DNA of 64,000 nt from STD2-102 sp964414205 (GTDB taxonomy: Bacteria; Bacillota; Clostridia; Christensenellales; CAG-917): the NCBI GenBank assembly GCA_964414205.1, contig CAYPVP010000001.1:9795-73794 (forward strand), written 5' to 3'. Positions within the stretch are counted from its first letter, which is position 1. Each line of letters starts with the position of its first letter. The notes below the pieces were generated by a model, which saw only the letters and a list, made by a program, of their open reading frames with translations, had not been told where the DNA came from and did no database searches. The position numbers and the translations under genes were made by a program. Positions 23,972 to 32,188 of this stretch are shown here, in pieces.

Positions 23972-24023
23972 TGAATTGAATACCGTGTTTGTAATTGGAA
24001 TGGCACGGCAGCCGCTCAATTCA
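23972..24023 (-). promoter_or_regulatory. Structured element between rpmJ and rpsM
   Basis: TGAATTGA (23972-23979) pairs with TCAATTCA (24016-24023), and CCGTG (23983-23987) with CACGG (24004-24008) inside it. This is a 52-base extended hairpin in the only long spacer of the alpha operon, just upstream of rpsM. In enterobacteria S4 represses from a structured site at the same place. Function here is inferred. Confidence 0.5.
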
Positions 24024-24050
24024 CTTGTTGTCAGATTTTTCGTCCGCTTC

Positions 24051-24167
24051 TCAGCCTTGACGTTGTTTGTGATTTTTGTTCTTAGAGCAGATAACCATAA
24101 CTCTGCCATTTCTTTTGATAACTTTGCACTTGTCGCACATAGGTTTTACTGATGGTCTAACCTTCAT
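24051..24167 (-). CDS. rpmJ: Ribosomal protein L36
   Basis: A 38-aa protein reading MKVRPSVKPMC...RQG with C11, C14, C27 and H33 as the zinc ligands, so it is the zinc-binding form. ATG 24167 has GGAGG seven bases upstream and the frame ends with TGA at 24051-24053. Standard infA-rpmJ-rpsM order. Confidence 0.95.
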   Translation of the reverse strand: MKVRPSVKPMCDKCKVIKRNGRVMVICSKNKNHKQRQG

Positions 24168-24189
24168 TTCTAATTCCTCCAAAAGTCTA

Positions 24190-24411
24190 CTATTTTTTGT
24201 TTCGCCAGATAATTCTGCCTTTTGTCAAATCATATGGAGAAAGTTCAATGGTGACATTGTCCCCTTCCAAGATTCTTATATTGTTCATTCTCAATTTTCC
24301 TGAGAGATGACCAAGAACTACATAACCGTTTGTGAGTTGCACCTTGAACTGAGTTTTTGGAAGCACCTCAACTACTTTTCCTTCTGCCTCAATGACATCG
24401 TCTTTCGACAT
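24190..24411 (-). CDS. infA: Translation initiation factor IF-1
   Basis: 73 aa, S1/OB-fold throughout (MSKDDVIEAEGKVVEVLPKT start, GHLSGKLRMNNIRI, LTKGRIIWR). It binds the A site of the 30S subunit during initiation. ATG 24411 has GGAGG six bases upstream; the frame's earlier start at 24453 does not. Confidence 0.96.
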   Translation of the reverse strand: MSKDDVIEAEGKVVEVLPKTQFKVQLTNGYVVLGHLSGKLRMNNIRILEGDNVTIELSPYDLTKGRIIWRNKK

Positions 24412-24421
24412 AGAACCTCCA

Positions 24422-24688
24422 CTATTTCGTTTCGTTGTATGGTCTAAGAGCACTTCTCAATTCTGCATCAAAAATTTGCCCTTGATTTCTCAACTTTTCT
24501 CCAATCTTTTCAAGCATTTCACCATTAGGTTTCAAATGCTTTATACGTTTGGTTTTTGCCGTTTTCAATTTTCTGACATCTCCATCGGCGATTTTAACAA
24601 ATTCGTCATCAATGATTTCAACAACCACGAAAAACTTTCCTTTGTCACGACCTGCCTTTGAAAATACGATTTGTCCTAGTTCCATCAT
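24422..24688 (-). CDS. KOW-domain RNA-binding protein (L14e-like)
   Basis: An 88-aa protein with a KOW motif (LGQIVFSKAGRDKGKFFVVVEI), often annotated as an L14E/L6E/L27E-like or KOW-domain protein. Homologues occur between map and infA in many Clostridia. The C-terminal half is basic and helical. It begins in the stop of map (ATGA overlap) and ends 10 bases before infA. The role is unproven; ribosome or RNA binding is implied by domain and context. Confidence 0.8.
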   Translation of the reverse strand: MMELGQIVFSKAGRDKGKFFVVVEIIDDEFVKIADGDVRKLKTAKTKRIKHLKPNGEMLEKIGEKLRNQGQIFDAELRSALRPYNETK

Positions 24689-25431
24689 AGCGTCAAAATT
24701 TCAGCGCCGTTGTCTGTCAGCGCAACAGTGTTTTCATAGTGTGCCGATGGTTTTCCATCAGCAGTGACAACTGTCCATCCATCAGACATTTGTCGCACTT
24801 GATATGTTCCCAAATTCAGCATAGGCTCAATTGCCAAAACCAAACCAGTTTCAAGTTTCAATCCATGCCCTGCTTTTCCATAGTTGGGAACTGCTGGGTC
24901 TTCATGAACACTGCGTCCAATTCCATGTCCAGTCAACGAACGAACAACACCATATCCAAAACTTTCTGCATATTCTTGAATGGCATGGCTTATGTCACCA
25001 AGTCGTTCACCATGATTGAAGTGTTCAATGCCCTTAAAAAAAGATTCTTTGGTCACTTCAACAAGTTTTTTTGTTTCTTCGGCAACTTCACCCATAAGAA
25101 AGGTTCTTGCCGCATCACTTTGATATCCACCATATTGCACACCTGCATCAACGCTCACGATTGAACCTTCTTTGATGACAATCTTGTCCGAAGGAATTCC
25201 GTGAACTACTTGCTCATCAATTGAAATGCACATTGCACCAGGGAAACCACCATAATTCAAAAAAGAAGGAGTTGCTTTTGCTCGTCTAATCCAATTTTGA
25301 GCCAATTCATCAAGTTGTTTTGTTGTCATTCCGACTTCAATTTTTTCTTCAACAAATTCTAGCAATTCTGCAAGCAACTTGCCTGCTGACCTCATTTTTT
25401 CAATTTCGGCAGATGTTTTATAGATAATCAT
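24685..25431 (-). CDS. map: Methionine aminopeptidase, type I
   Basis: A 248-aa metallopeptidase removing the initiator Met from nascent proteins. Metal-ligand and catalytic regions visible: DAGVQYGGYQSDAART, TGHGIGRSVHEDPAVPNYG, GLVLAIEPML and the C-terminal SAHYENTVAL. It lacks the N-terminal SEC-C extension found in some Clostridia. The start overlaps the adk stop in ATGA. Confidence 0.97.
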   Translation of the reverse strand: MIIYKTSAEIEKMRSAGKLLAELLEFVEEKIEVGMTTKQLDELAQNWIRRAKATPSFLNYGGFPGAMCISIDEQVVHGIPSDKIVIKEGSIVSVDAGVQYGGYQSDAARTFLMGEVAEETKKLVEVTKESFFKGIEHFNHGERLGDISHAIQEYAESFGYGVVRSLTGHGIGRSVHEDPAVPNYGKAGHGLKLETGLVLAIEPMLNLGTYQVRQMSDGWTVVTADGKPSAHYENTVALTDNGAEILTL

Positions 25432-26048
25432 TTTTCAAGTGCTTCCTTCACCAATTCAAATGTTTCTTCAACAGAACCTGAGTTGATGTCAACCAAGACT
25501 CCTGCTGTTTGATAAAAATCAATGAGTGGTGCGGTTTGTTTGTTGTAAACATCAAGACGATTTTTGACAGTTTCTGGCTTGTCATCATCACGAATGAACA
25601 ATTCTTTTCCACATTTTCTGCAAGTCAAATCTCCATTCAATGTTGAAACATGATATGTTTCTCCACAAATGCAAACTCTTCTTCCAGAAAGGCGAGCAAT
25701 GATTGTTTCAAAAGGAACAATGATGTTCAATGCGATATCAATTTTTGCAACTTTTGAAAGTGCTTCTGCTTGTGCAGTTGTTCTTGGGAAACCATCCAAA
25801 ATGTAACCATTTTGAGCATCATCTTCTTTGAGTCTGTCAACAACAATGTCGATGACAACTTGGTCAGGAACAAGAGCACCAGCATCAATAAACGACTTTG
25901 CAAGTTTGCCAAGTTCGGTTTGTTCTTTGATGTTTCTTCTCAAAATGTCGCCAGTTGAAATGTGAGGAATGTTGAATTCCTTTGCAATCAAAACGGCTTG
26001 TGTTCCTTTTCCAGCACCAGGGGCGCCCAACAAAACGATGTTTTTCAT
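25428..26048 (-). CDS. adk: Adenylate kinase
   Basis: A 206-aa enzyme interconverting ATP, ADP and AMP. It has P-loop GAPGAGKGTQ, the NMP-binding domain, DGFPRTTAQAEAL, and a long LID with a Cys4 zinc site: RRVCICGETYH then CRKCGKE. The first Cys pair is CxC rather than the common CxxC. ATG 26048 has AGGAGA upstream; ATG 26069 lies further up without one. First gene after the consensus promoter at 26080-26108. Confidence 0.97.
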   Translation of the reverse strand: MKNIVLLGAPGAGKGTQAVLIAKEFNIPHISTGDILRRNIKEQTELGKLAKSFIDAGALVPDQVVIDIVVDRLKEDDAQNGYILDGFPRTTAQAEALSKVAKIDIALNIIVPFETIIARLSGRRVCICGETYHVSTLNGDLTCRKCGKELFIRDDDKPETVKNRLDVYNKQTAPLIDFYQTAGVLVDINSGSVEETFELVKEALEK

Positions 26049-26079
26049 TGTTTCTCCTATCAATTTCAATATCTTATCT

Positions 26080-26108
26080 ATTTTATATAAATTAGTAAAT
26101 TATGTCAA
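26080..26108 (-). promoter_or_regulatory. Promoter of the adk-alpha operon
   Basis: TTGACA (26108-26103), 17-base spacer, TAAAAT (26085-26080) on the minus strand. It gives adk, map, infA, rpoA and rplQ transcription independent of the S10/spc promoter. Confidence 0.88.
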
Positions 26109-26146
26109 ACATATTGAAGTTGTTTTTTGCAAAAAATAAAATACAA

Positions 26147-26205
26147 ATTTCGCAATCTCATTCAAAGTTCATTTTATGACTGAATTTCTTCTGAAATTGC
26201 GAAAT
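26147..26205. other. Inverted repeat between secY and adk
   Basis: ATTTCGCAAT (26147-26156) and ATTGCGAAAT (26196-26205) are perfect 10-bp arms with further ATTCA/TGAAT pairing inside. On the minus strand it is followed by an A/T-rich run with several T stretches. It lies between the secY stop and the adk promoter, so partial termination of the upstream operon is the simplest reading. Confidence 0.55.
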
Positions 26206-26223
26206 ATTGCTTTAAAATTTAGA

Positions 26224-27546
26224 TTATTTCAAGAATCCTTTGTTGTAATGTTTCATCATAATTTGTGCTTCAAGTTGTTTGTTGAGTTCCAGTGCAACTG
26301 AAACGACAATCAACAATCCTGTTGCAGAAAATGCTGAACCAAACGCCAATCCATTGTTCTTACTCAATGCTTGAAAAATGAATGTTGGAACAAGTGCGAT
26401 GATTGCCAAGAATATAGCACCAAAGAAAGTAATCCTGTTGTTTATTCTTGCCAAATATTGACTTGTTGGTTTTCCAGGTCTAATGCCAGGCAAGAAACCA
26501 CCATATTGTTTGATGTTCTTTGCCACTTCATCAGGATTGAATTGAATCATCGCATAGAAGTAGGAGAAGAACAAAATAAACAACGAAAGGAAAACATAAT
26601 ATGGCCATGTTCCTGACCCCATATTTTGTGAATACCAACCGTAAGCAGGTGAATTTGGCCAGAAAAGTTGCATAATCATTTGTGGAAACATAATCAATGA
26701 AGAAGCAAAGATGATTGGCATGACGCCACCAGCAGTGATTCTAACTGGAATAAATGATGATTGTCCACCATACATTTTGTTTCCTTTGATTTGTTTGGAG
26801 TATTGAACAGTTACTCTGCGCTCTGCTCCATCCATAAATACAATGAAAACAAAAATCAATGCAATGATAAGCAAATATCCAAAAATGTTCCACAACAATT
26901 CCCATTGTCCATTGCCAGCAAGTTTGAAGCCTTTTGCAATAGAAATCGCTGCTGTTGACAAGATTCCAACAAAAATGATGAGAGATGTACCGTTGCCGAT
27001 TCCATATTCTGTCATTCTTTCGCCCAACCACATAACCATGACCGAACCAGCAACCAAAATGGTGATGATGAGAGTCATTGTGAGGTATGGGGTTTGACCT
27101 GCTTCAAAAGCAAACAATGGTTGAATTGCACTTCCAGATGGAATGTTATGCCAACTGATGACAATTCCAACTGCCTGCACAACTGCCAAAACAAGGGCTA
27201 CAATTCTGGTGATTTGAGTAATCTTGCGACGACCTTCATCACCATCTTTTGTCATTCTTTCAAGAGCAGGAATTGCAAGTGAAAGCAATTGCATGATGAT
27301 GAAAGCATTGATGAATGGCAAAATGCCAAGAGCAAACAACGTTCCGTTTTGCATTGCTCCACCAGACAAGGTACTCAGCATTCCGAGGAAGTCTGAGCCT
27401 TGCACAGCAGATTCGATGACTGAAACATTGAGTCCAGGAACAGGGATATAACATCCCAGTTTGAAAACAAACAACATCAAAAGAGTCATCCATATCTTGA
27501 TTCTAATTTCTTTGGTTTTGAATGCAGTCACAAGGGTTTGAAACAT
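26224..27546 (-). CDS. secY: Protein translocase subunit SecY
   Basis: A 440-aa channel of the Sec translocon with ten membrane helices. Typical pieces: IPVPGLNVSVIE, the plug region, GDEGRRKITQITR, RRVTVQYSKQ, and QYGGFLPGIRPGKPTSQYL. ATG 27546 overlaps the rplO stop by one base (TAATG). Last gene of the spc operon here. Confidence 0.98.
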   Translation of the reverse strand: MFQTLVTAFKTKEIRIKIWMTLLMLFVFKLGCYIPVPGLNVSVIESAVQGSDFLGMLSTLSGGAMQNGTLFALGILPFINAFIIMQLLSLAIPALERMTKDGDEGRRKITQITRIVALVLAVVQAVGIVISWHNIPSGSAIQPLFAFEAGQTPYLTMTLIITILVAGSVMVMWLGERMTEYGIGNGTSLIIFVGILSTAAISIAKGFKLAGNGQWELLWNIFGYLLIIALIFVFIVFMDGAERRVTVQYSKQIKGNKMYGGQSSFIPVRITAGGVMPIIFASSLIMFPQMIMQLFWPNSPAYGWYSQNMGSGTWPYYVFLSLFILFFSYFYAMIQFNPDEVAKNIKQYGGFLPGIRPGKPTSQYLARINNRITFFGAIFLAIIALVPTFIFQALSKNNGLAFGSAFSATGLLIVVSVALELNKQLEAQIMMKHYNKGFLK

Positions 27547-27992
27547 TATAGCACCTCTGCTTTTCCGCCTGCCTTTTCAATTGCTTCTTTTGCGGATTCA
27601 GTGAATTTCTTGGCTTGAACAGTGAGTTTTTTGTCAAGTTGTCCACCGCCCATAACTTTCAATCCATATGGCAAAATCTTGTTTACAATTTTCTTTTCAA
27701 GAAGAAATGCTTCTGTAACAACTTGGCCATCTTCCAATTCATTGAGAGCGCCAATGTTGACACATGTATATTCATGAGCAAATCTTGTATTGTTAAATCC
27801 TCTTTTAGGGATTCTTCTTGTGATAGGCATTTGTCCACCCTCAAAGTTTGGACGAACACCACCACCGCTTCTAGCCCATTGACCTTTGTGTCCACGAGTA
27901 GAAGTTTTTCCTGTTCCTGAACCGATACCACGTCCGATTCTCTTTGTAGAAGTTCTTGCGCCTTCTGTATAAGACAATGTCTGAATATTCAT
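27546..27992 (-). CDS. rplO: Ribosomal protein L15
   Basis: 148 aa with the Gly/Arg-rich N-terminal extension RIGRGIGSGTGKTSTRGHKGQ that threads into 23S rRNA. ATG 27992 has AGGAGG upstream; the in-frame ATG at 28025 lies in rpmD. Normal length. Confidence 0.97.
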   Translation of the reverse strand: MNIQTLSYTEGARTSTKRIGRGIGSGTGKTSTRGHKGQWARSGGGVRPNFEGGQMPITRRIPKRGFNNTRFAHEYTCVNIGALNELEDGQVVTEAFLLEKKIVNKILPYGLKVMGGGQLDKKLTVQAKKFTESAKEAIEKAGGKAEVL

Positions 27993-28002
27993 TTTGGGCC
28001 TC

Positions 28003-28188
28003 CTACATTTCTTCGACTTTGACAAGGTGTGAAATGACGTTTATCATGCCACGAACTGTGTCGCAATCGTTCATTTCAACAGATTGTCCAATCTTTCTGA
28101 GTCCAAGAGCTTCAACAGTTGCCTTTTGTTTTTGCAAACGACCAATTGTGCTCTTGACAAGCGTAATTTTAATTTTCTTTGCGTCCAT
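28003..28188 (-). CDS. rpmD: Ribosomal protein L30
   Basis: 61 aa: KKIKITLVKSTIGRLQKQKATVEALGL is the diagnostic start. ATG 28188 has GGAGG upstream. It lies between rpsE and rplO as usual. Confidence 0.95.
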   Translation of the reverse strand: MDAKKIKITLVKSTIGRLQKQKATVEALGLRKIGQSVEMNDCDTVRGMINVISHLVKVEEM

Positions 28189-28198
28189 AAATTCCTCC

Positions 28199-28708
28199 TT
28201 AGAGTTCTTCAACAGATTTGCCACGAATTGCTGCAATTTCTTCTGCTGAACGAAGTCCCATAAGTCCTTCAATGGTTGCTTTTGCACAGTTGATTGGATT
28301 GTTTGAACCAAGTGATTTTGTTCTGATGTCTTTGATGCCTGAAACTTCAAGGACAGCACGAGCAGCACCACCTGCAATGACTCCAGCACCTTCTTCGGCA
28401 GGAATGAGGAGAACTTGTCCTCTTCCGAATTTACCGATTGTTTGGTGAGGGATTGTAGAATCTTTCATTGCAATCTTCTTCATGTTTTTCTTTGCAAGTT
28501 GTGTAGCTTTTTCAATTGCTTCAGGAACTTCCGCTGCTTTTCCCATTCCAAGTCCGATTGAACCATTCATGTCGCCAACAACGACGAGAGCTGAAAAACG
28601 CATTGTTTTACCACCCTTGACAACTTTTGTGACACGGTTGATAGCAATTGTTTTGCTTGTCAAATCGTCGTTTCTATCTCTTTGGCCTCTTTCTTCGCGT
28701 CTTGCCAT
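28199..28708 (-). CDS. rpsE: Ribosomal protein S5
   Basis: 169 aa; the double-stranded-RNA-binding-like N domain (RVTKVVKGGKTMRFSALVVVGD) and the helix-rich C domain (LGSNNPINCAKATIEGL) are present. S5 contributes to decoding accuracy. AGGAGG lies upstream, 9 bases after rplR. Confidence 0.98.
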   Translation of the reverse strand: MARREERGQRDRNDDLTSKTIAINRVTKVVKGGKTMRFSALVVVGDMNGSIGLGMGKAAEVPEAIEKATQLAKKNMKKIAMKDSTIPHQTIGKFGRGQVLLIPAEEGAGVIAGGAARAVLEVSGIKDIRTKSLGSNNPINCAKATIEGLMGLRSAEEIAAIRGKSVEEL

Positions 28709-28717
28709 AAGTCCCTC

Positions 28718-29086
28718 CTAAAAAACGAGTCCAGCGTCTCTTGCACCTTCTGCAAGAGCAGCAACTCTACCTGTGTAAATATAGCCACCTCTGTCAAAAA
28801 CAACTTCTTTGATGCCTTTTTCAAGTGCTTTTTTTGCAACTTCTTGTCCGACAATTTTTGCTTCGTCTGACTTTTTCAAGCCAGCACAAAGTTTGATGAT
28901 GTCTTTTTCGACAGTTGAAGCGGCACAAAGTGTAACGCCTTGAACGTCATCGATGATTTGAGCATAGATGTTGTTTGTGCTTCTGTAAACATTGAGGCGA
29001 GGTCTTTCAGCAGTTCCGCTAACCTTTTTTCTGACACGTGCGTGACGAATCACTCTGTCTTCATTTTTATCTTTTTTCACTATCAT
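28718..29086 (-). CDS. rplR: Ribosomal protein L18
   Basis: 122 aa 5S-rRNA-binding protein: RPRLNVYRSTNNIYAQIIDD and the C-terminal FDRGGYIYTGRVAALAEGAR are diagnostic. GAGGTG precedes the start by a few bases. Confidence 0.98.
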   Translation of the reverse strand: MIVKKDKNEDRVIRHARVRKKVSGTAERPRLNVYRSTNNIYAQIIDDVQGVTLCAASTVEKDIIKLCAGLKKSDEAKIVGQEVAKKALEKGIKEVVFDRGGYIYTGRVAALAEGARDAGLVF

Positions 29087-29097
29087 AGTTTCACCTC

Positions 29098-29637
29098 TTA
29101 TTTACCAGCTTTTTTGCCTTCTTTGCGAACTACTTCTTCATCTTTATAATGAATTCCGTAGCCGTGGTATGGCTCAACTCTCTTGAAGTCTTTGATTGTT
29201 GCTGCAATTTGTCCAACTTGTTGTTTGTCGCTTCCTTTGACAACAATTTCAAGTGGAGCAGCTTGAACAAATGTGATTCCTTCTGGAGCTTCGATTTCAC
29301 ATGGATGTGAATATCCAATGTTTAAAACGAGTTTTTTGCCATTGACTGCTGTCTTATAACCAACGCCGTGAACAACAAGAGTTCTTTCAAAACCTTTTGT
29401 TACACCAACTATCATGTTGTTTATAAGTGCTCTTGAAAGTCCGTGCAATGCACGAACAGCCTTGTCTTCTGAATGTCTTGAACAAACAACATGATTGTCT
29501 TCAATTGCAACTGAAATTTCTTTTGCAATGTTTTCTGTCAATGTTGCAAGTGGACCTTTGACTGTGATTGTTTGACCGTTGATTTCTGCTGTAACACCTG
29601 ATGGGATTGCAATAGGTGCTCTACCAATTCTTGACAT
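29098..29637 (-). CDS. rplF: Ribosomal protein L6
   Basis: 179 aa with two L6 repeats and the C-terminal PYHGYGIHYKDEEVVRKEGK. It lies near the sarcin-ricin loop. ATG 29637 has GGAGGAAGC upstream; an in-frame ATG at 29655 precedes the ribosome binding site. Confidence 0.98.
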   Translation of the reverse strand: MSRIGRAPIAIPSGVTAEINGQTITVKGPLATLTENIAKEISVAIEDNHVVCSRHSEDKAVRALHGLSRALINNMIVGVTKGFERTLVVHGVGYKTAVNGKKLVLNIGYSHPCEIEAPEGITFVQAAPLEIVVKGSDKQQVGQIAATIKDFKRVEPYHGYGIHYKDEEVVRKEGKKAGK

Positions 29638-29648
29638 ATTGCTTCCTC

Positions 29649-30047
29649 CTACCAAATGTAAGCGAGAACTTCCCCGCCTGTATGTGCTTCTCTTGCAGCC
29701 TTGTCGGTCATAATGCCCTTTGAAGTGCTGAGAATTGCAATGCCCATGCCATTGAGGACTTTAGGCAAATTGTTAACGCTTGCATAGACACGGAGTCCTG
29801 GTGTTGAAACACGTTTCAAACCTGTGATGACTGGTCTGTTTTTTCCGATGTATTTCAAAGCCACAACAATGTCGTTTTGTGGTGCTTTTTCAGCAACTTC
29901 AAATGATTTGATATAACCTTCGTTCAAAAGGATTTCTGCAATAGAAAGTTTTTCTTTTGAAGATGGAATCAAAACAGTTTCATGTCCAGCTGTTTGAGCG
30001 TTTCTGATTCTTGTCAACATATCTGCGATTGGATCTGTTACTATCAT
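29649..30047 (-). CDS. rpsH: Ribosomal protein S8
   Basis: 132 aa primary 16S rRNA binder: DPIADMLTRIRNAQ at the start and GIAILSTSKGIMTDKAAREAHTGGE at the end. ATG 30047 has CGGAGG upstream; the longer frame runs back into rpsN. Confidence 0.98.
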   Translation of the reverse strand: MIVTDPIADMLTRIRNAQTAGHETVLIPSSKEKLSIAEILLNEGYIKSFEVAEKAPQNDIVVALKYIGKNRPVITGLKRVSTPGLRVYASVNNLPKVLNGMGIAILSTSKGIMTDKAAREAHTGGEVLAYIW

Positions 30048-30060
30048 TTTATACCTCCGC

Positions 30061-30246
30061 TTACCAGCTTGCTTTTTTGACACCTGGGATTTGACCCTTG
30101 TATGCCAATTCTCTAAAACAAACTCTGCAAATACCATATTTCTTCAAAACTGCGTGAGGACGTCCGCAAATACGGCATCTTGTATATTCACGAGTTGAGA
30201 ACTTTTGTGGTCTTTGTTGCTTAATTTTCATTGATGTTTTTGCCAT
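30061..30246 (-). CDS. rpsN: Ribosomal protein S14, zinc-binding (type Z)
   Basis: 61 aa; the short form with CRICG and CRVCF as the zinc-binding pairs and the end PGVKKASW. AGGAG lies upstream, 16 bases after rplE. Confidence 0.98.
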   Translation of the reverse strand: MAKTSMKIKQQRPQKFSTREYTRCRICGRPHAVLKKYGICRVCFRELAYKGQIPGVKKASW

Positions 30247-30262
30247 AGTTTCTCCTACCCCC

Positions 30263-30859
30263 TTACTTTGTGAAAGGCATGCCCATGAGTCTCAAAAGTT
30301 CACGAGCTTCTTCGTCTGATTTTGCAGTTGTAACAATGCAAATGTCAAATCCTCTGACCTTTTCAACTTGGTCGTAAGAGATTTCAGGGAAAATAAGTTG
30401 TTCCTTGACTCCGCAAGCATAGTTTCCTCTGCCATCAAATGATTTAACAGAAACACCACGGAAGTCTCTGACGCGTGGAAGCGCAACTGAGACGAATTTG
30501 TCAAGAAAATCATACATTCTTGTTTGACGGAGAGTGACTTTTGCGCCAACGTTTTGACCTTCACGAAGTTTGAAGTTTGCAACACTCTTTTTTGCTTTTG
30601 TAACAAATGCTTTTTGTCCAGCAATAGATTCGAGTTCTGCAACTGCGATGTTCAAGCTTTTGCTGTTATCTTTAACATCACCGAGTCCCATATTCAAAAC
30701 AATTTTTTCAATTTTAGGAACTTCGTTGACATTTTTGTAGCCAAATTGTTTGATGAGTGCTGGAACAACATTTTCTGTGTAATGTGTTCTGAGTCTAACT
30801 CTATCGTTGGCTGTATCGGTTGCAGGTGCATTAGCAACCTGATTCTTTTTGTCTGCCAC
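30263..30859 (-). CDS. rplE: Ribosomal protein L5
   Basis: 198 aa, slightly longer than usual because of an N-terminal 20-residue polar extension (ADKKNQVANAPATDTAND). The core has RVRDFRGVSVKSFDGRGNY and PEISYDQVEKVRG. The start codon is GTG at 30859, ten bases after CGGAGG. Binds 5S rRNA and the P-site tRNA. Confidence 0.97.
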   Translation of the reverse strand: MADKKNQVANAPATDTANDRVRLRTHYTENVVPALIKQFGYKNVNEVPKIEKIVLNMGLGDVKDNSKSLNIAVAELESIAGQKAFVTKAKKSVANFKLREGQNVGAKVTLRQTRMYDFLDKFVSVALPRVRDFRGVSVKSFDGRGNYACGVKEQLIFPEISYDQVEKVRGFDICIVTTAKSDEEARELLRLMGMPFTK

Positions 30860-30875
30860 AGTGGTTTACCTCCGA

Positions 30876-31289
30876 TTATTCGTTGTCGCTAGCAGTAGTT
30901 TCTTCTGCGACTTTTTTCTTTGTTGATTTTTTCACAGCCTTTTTAGCAGCAGATTTCTTTTCATCAATTGGAGCGCCACATTTTGCGCAAACTCTGATTG
31001 ATTTTACTGTGCTTCCGGCTGGTGCTTCAGCATGCTTAATTCTGACGACCTTTCCACAAGCTGGGCAAATGTGCATAACGTTTGATGCATCAATTGCAGC
31101 CTCTTTCTTGATGATTCCGCCAGTTTCTTGAGCACTTCTTGGCTTTTTGCTCTTTGCGACAATGTTGACACCTTCAACGACAACGCGTGTTCCATCTTTG
31201 AGAACTGAAAGGACTTTTCCGTCTTTTCCCTTGTCTTTTCCGGTGATGACCATAACTTTGTCACCCTTTTTAATATTTACCTTTGCCAT
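30876..31289 (-). CDS. rplX: Ribosomal protein L24 with C-terminal extension
   Basis: 137 aa, about 30 longer than typical. The N-terminal KOW domain is KKGDKVMVITGKDKGKDGKVLSV; a Cys4 knuckle (HICPACGK, CAKCGAP) follows. The extra C-terminal tail is Lys/Ala-rich then acidic (KKSTKKKVAEETTASDNE). L24 starts 50S assembly. Confidence 0.97.
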   Translation of the reverse strand: MAKVNIKKGDKVMVITGKDKGKDGKVLSVLKDGTRVVVEGVNIVAKSKKPRSAQETGGIIKKEAAIDASNVMHICPACGKVVRIKHAEAPAGSTVKSIRVCAKCGAPIDEKKSAAKKAVKKSTKKKVAEETTASDNE

Positions 31290-31298
31290 GATTGCCTC

Positions 31299-31667
31299 CT
31301 AGAGAACTTCTGGTGCGAGAGAACAAATTTTTGCGTAACCCTTGTCACGAATTTCTCTTGCAACAGGCCCGAAAATGCGGGTTCCTTGTGGTTGTTTTTG
31401 GTTGTCGATGATGACAGCAGCGTTGTCATCAAACTTGATGTGACTTCCATCATCACGGCGAACTCCATAGTGGCTTCTCACGATGACTGCTTTGATAACG
31501 TCACCTTTTTTGACTTTTCCACCAGGAATTGCTGATTTGACAGATGCAACAATGACATCTCCAATGCTTCCGCTTCTACGGAAAGAACCACCGAGGACTC
31601 TAATGCACATGATTTCTTTTGCTCCGCTGTTGTCAGCGACTTTCAAGCGTGATTGTGGTTGTATCAT
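31299..31667 (-). CDS. rplN: Ribosomal protein L14
   Basis: 122 aa, full length: IQPQSRLKVADNSGAKEIMCIRV at the start and GPVAREIRDKGYAKICSLAPEVL at the end. Binds at the subunit interface. Confidence 0.98.
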   Translation of the reverse strand: MIQPQSRLKVADNSGAKEIMCIRVLGGSFRRSGSIGDVIVASVKSAIPGGKVKKGDVIKAVIVRSHYGVRRDDGSHIKFDDNAAVIIDNQKQPQGTRIFGPVAREIRDKGYAKICSLAPEVL

Positions 31668-31679
31668 ATAGCCCTCCTA

Positions 31680-31943
31680 TTATTTAGCCTTTTCGACAAT
31701 TTCAACGAGACGCCAATTTTTGTCTTTTGAAAGGTGACGTGTTTCAGCAATCAAAACTGTGTCACCAATTCCGCATTCGTTGTTTTCATCGTGTGCTTTG
31801 AATTTCACGGTGCGGTTGATAATTTTCTTATAAAGAGGATGTTTGACTCTTTCTTGAACAGCAACAACAACTGTTTTGTCCATTTTGTCAGAAACAACAA
31901 CACCAACTCTTGTCTTTCTCAAATTTCTTTCAATTTTTTCCAT
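31680..31943 (-). CDS. rpsQ: Ribosomal protein S17
   Basis: 87 aa OB-fold protein: NLRKTRVGVVVSDKMDKTVVV and GDTVLIAETRHLSKDKNWRLVEI. ATG 31943 is preferred (AGGAG then GGTGAG upstream) over a GTG at 31952 that lies too close to AGGAG. Confidence 0.96.
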   Translation of the reverse strand: MEKIERNLRKTRVGVVVSDKMDKTVVVAVQERVKHPLYKKIINRTVKFKAHDENNECGIGDTVLIAETRHLSKDKNWRLVEIVEKAK

Positions 31944-31957
31944 TTTTCTCACCGCTC

Positions 31958-32188
31958 CTAGTTGTTTTTCTTGCCAGCAGTTTCAACACCGTTAGCACGA
32001 GCAATTTCTCTTTGACGAATGACAGTGTTAATACGAGCAATGTCACGCTTTGTTTCAGTCAAAACTTTTGGGTTTGTGAGTTGATTTGTAGCGTGTTTAA
32101 ATCTCAAGAAAAACAATTCTGACTTCAATTCATTGAGCTTTTGTGCAAGTTCAACATCAGTCATTTCAAATACTTGTTTAGATTTCAT
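31958..32188 (-). CDS. rpmC: Ribosomal protein L29
   Basis: 76 aa two-helix protein (LNELKSELFFLRFKHATNQL...RDIARINTVIRQRE) at the exit tunnel, where it helps bind SRP and trigger factor. The start overlaps the rplP stop by four bases. Confidence 0.96.
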   Translation of the reverse strand: MKSKQVFEMTDVELAQKLNELKSELFFLRFKHATNQLTNPKVLTETKRDIARINTVIRQREIARANGVETAGKKNN

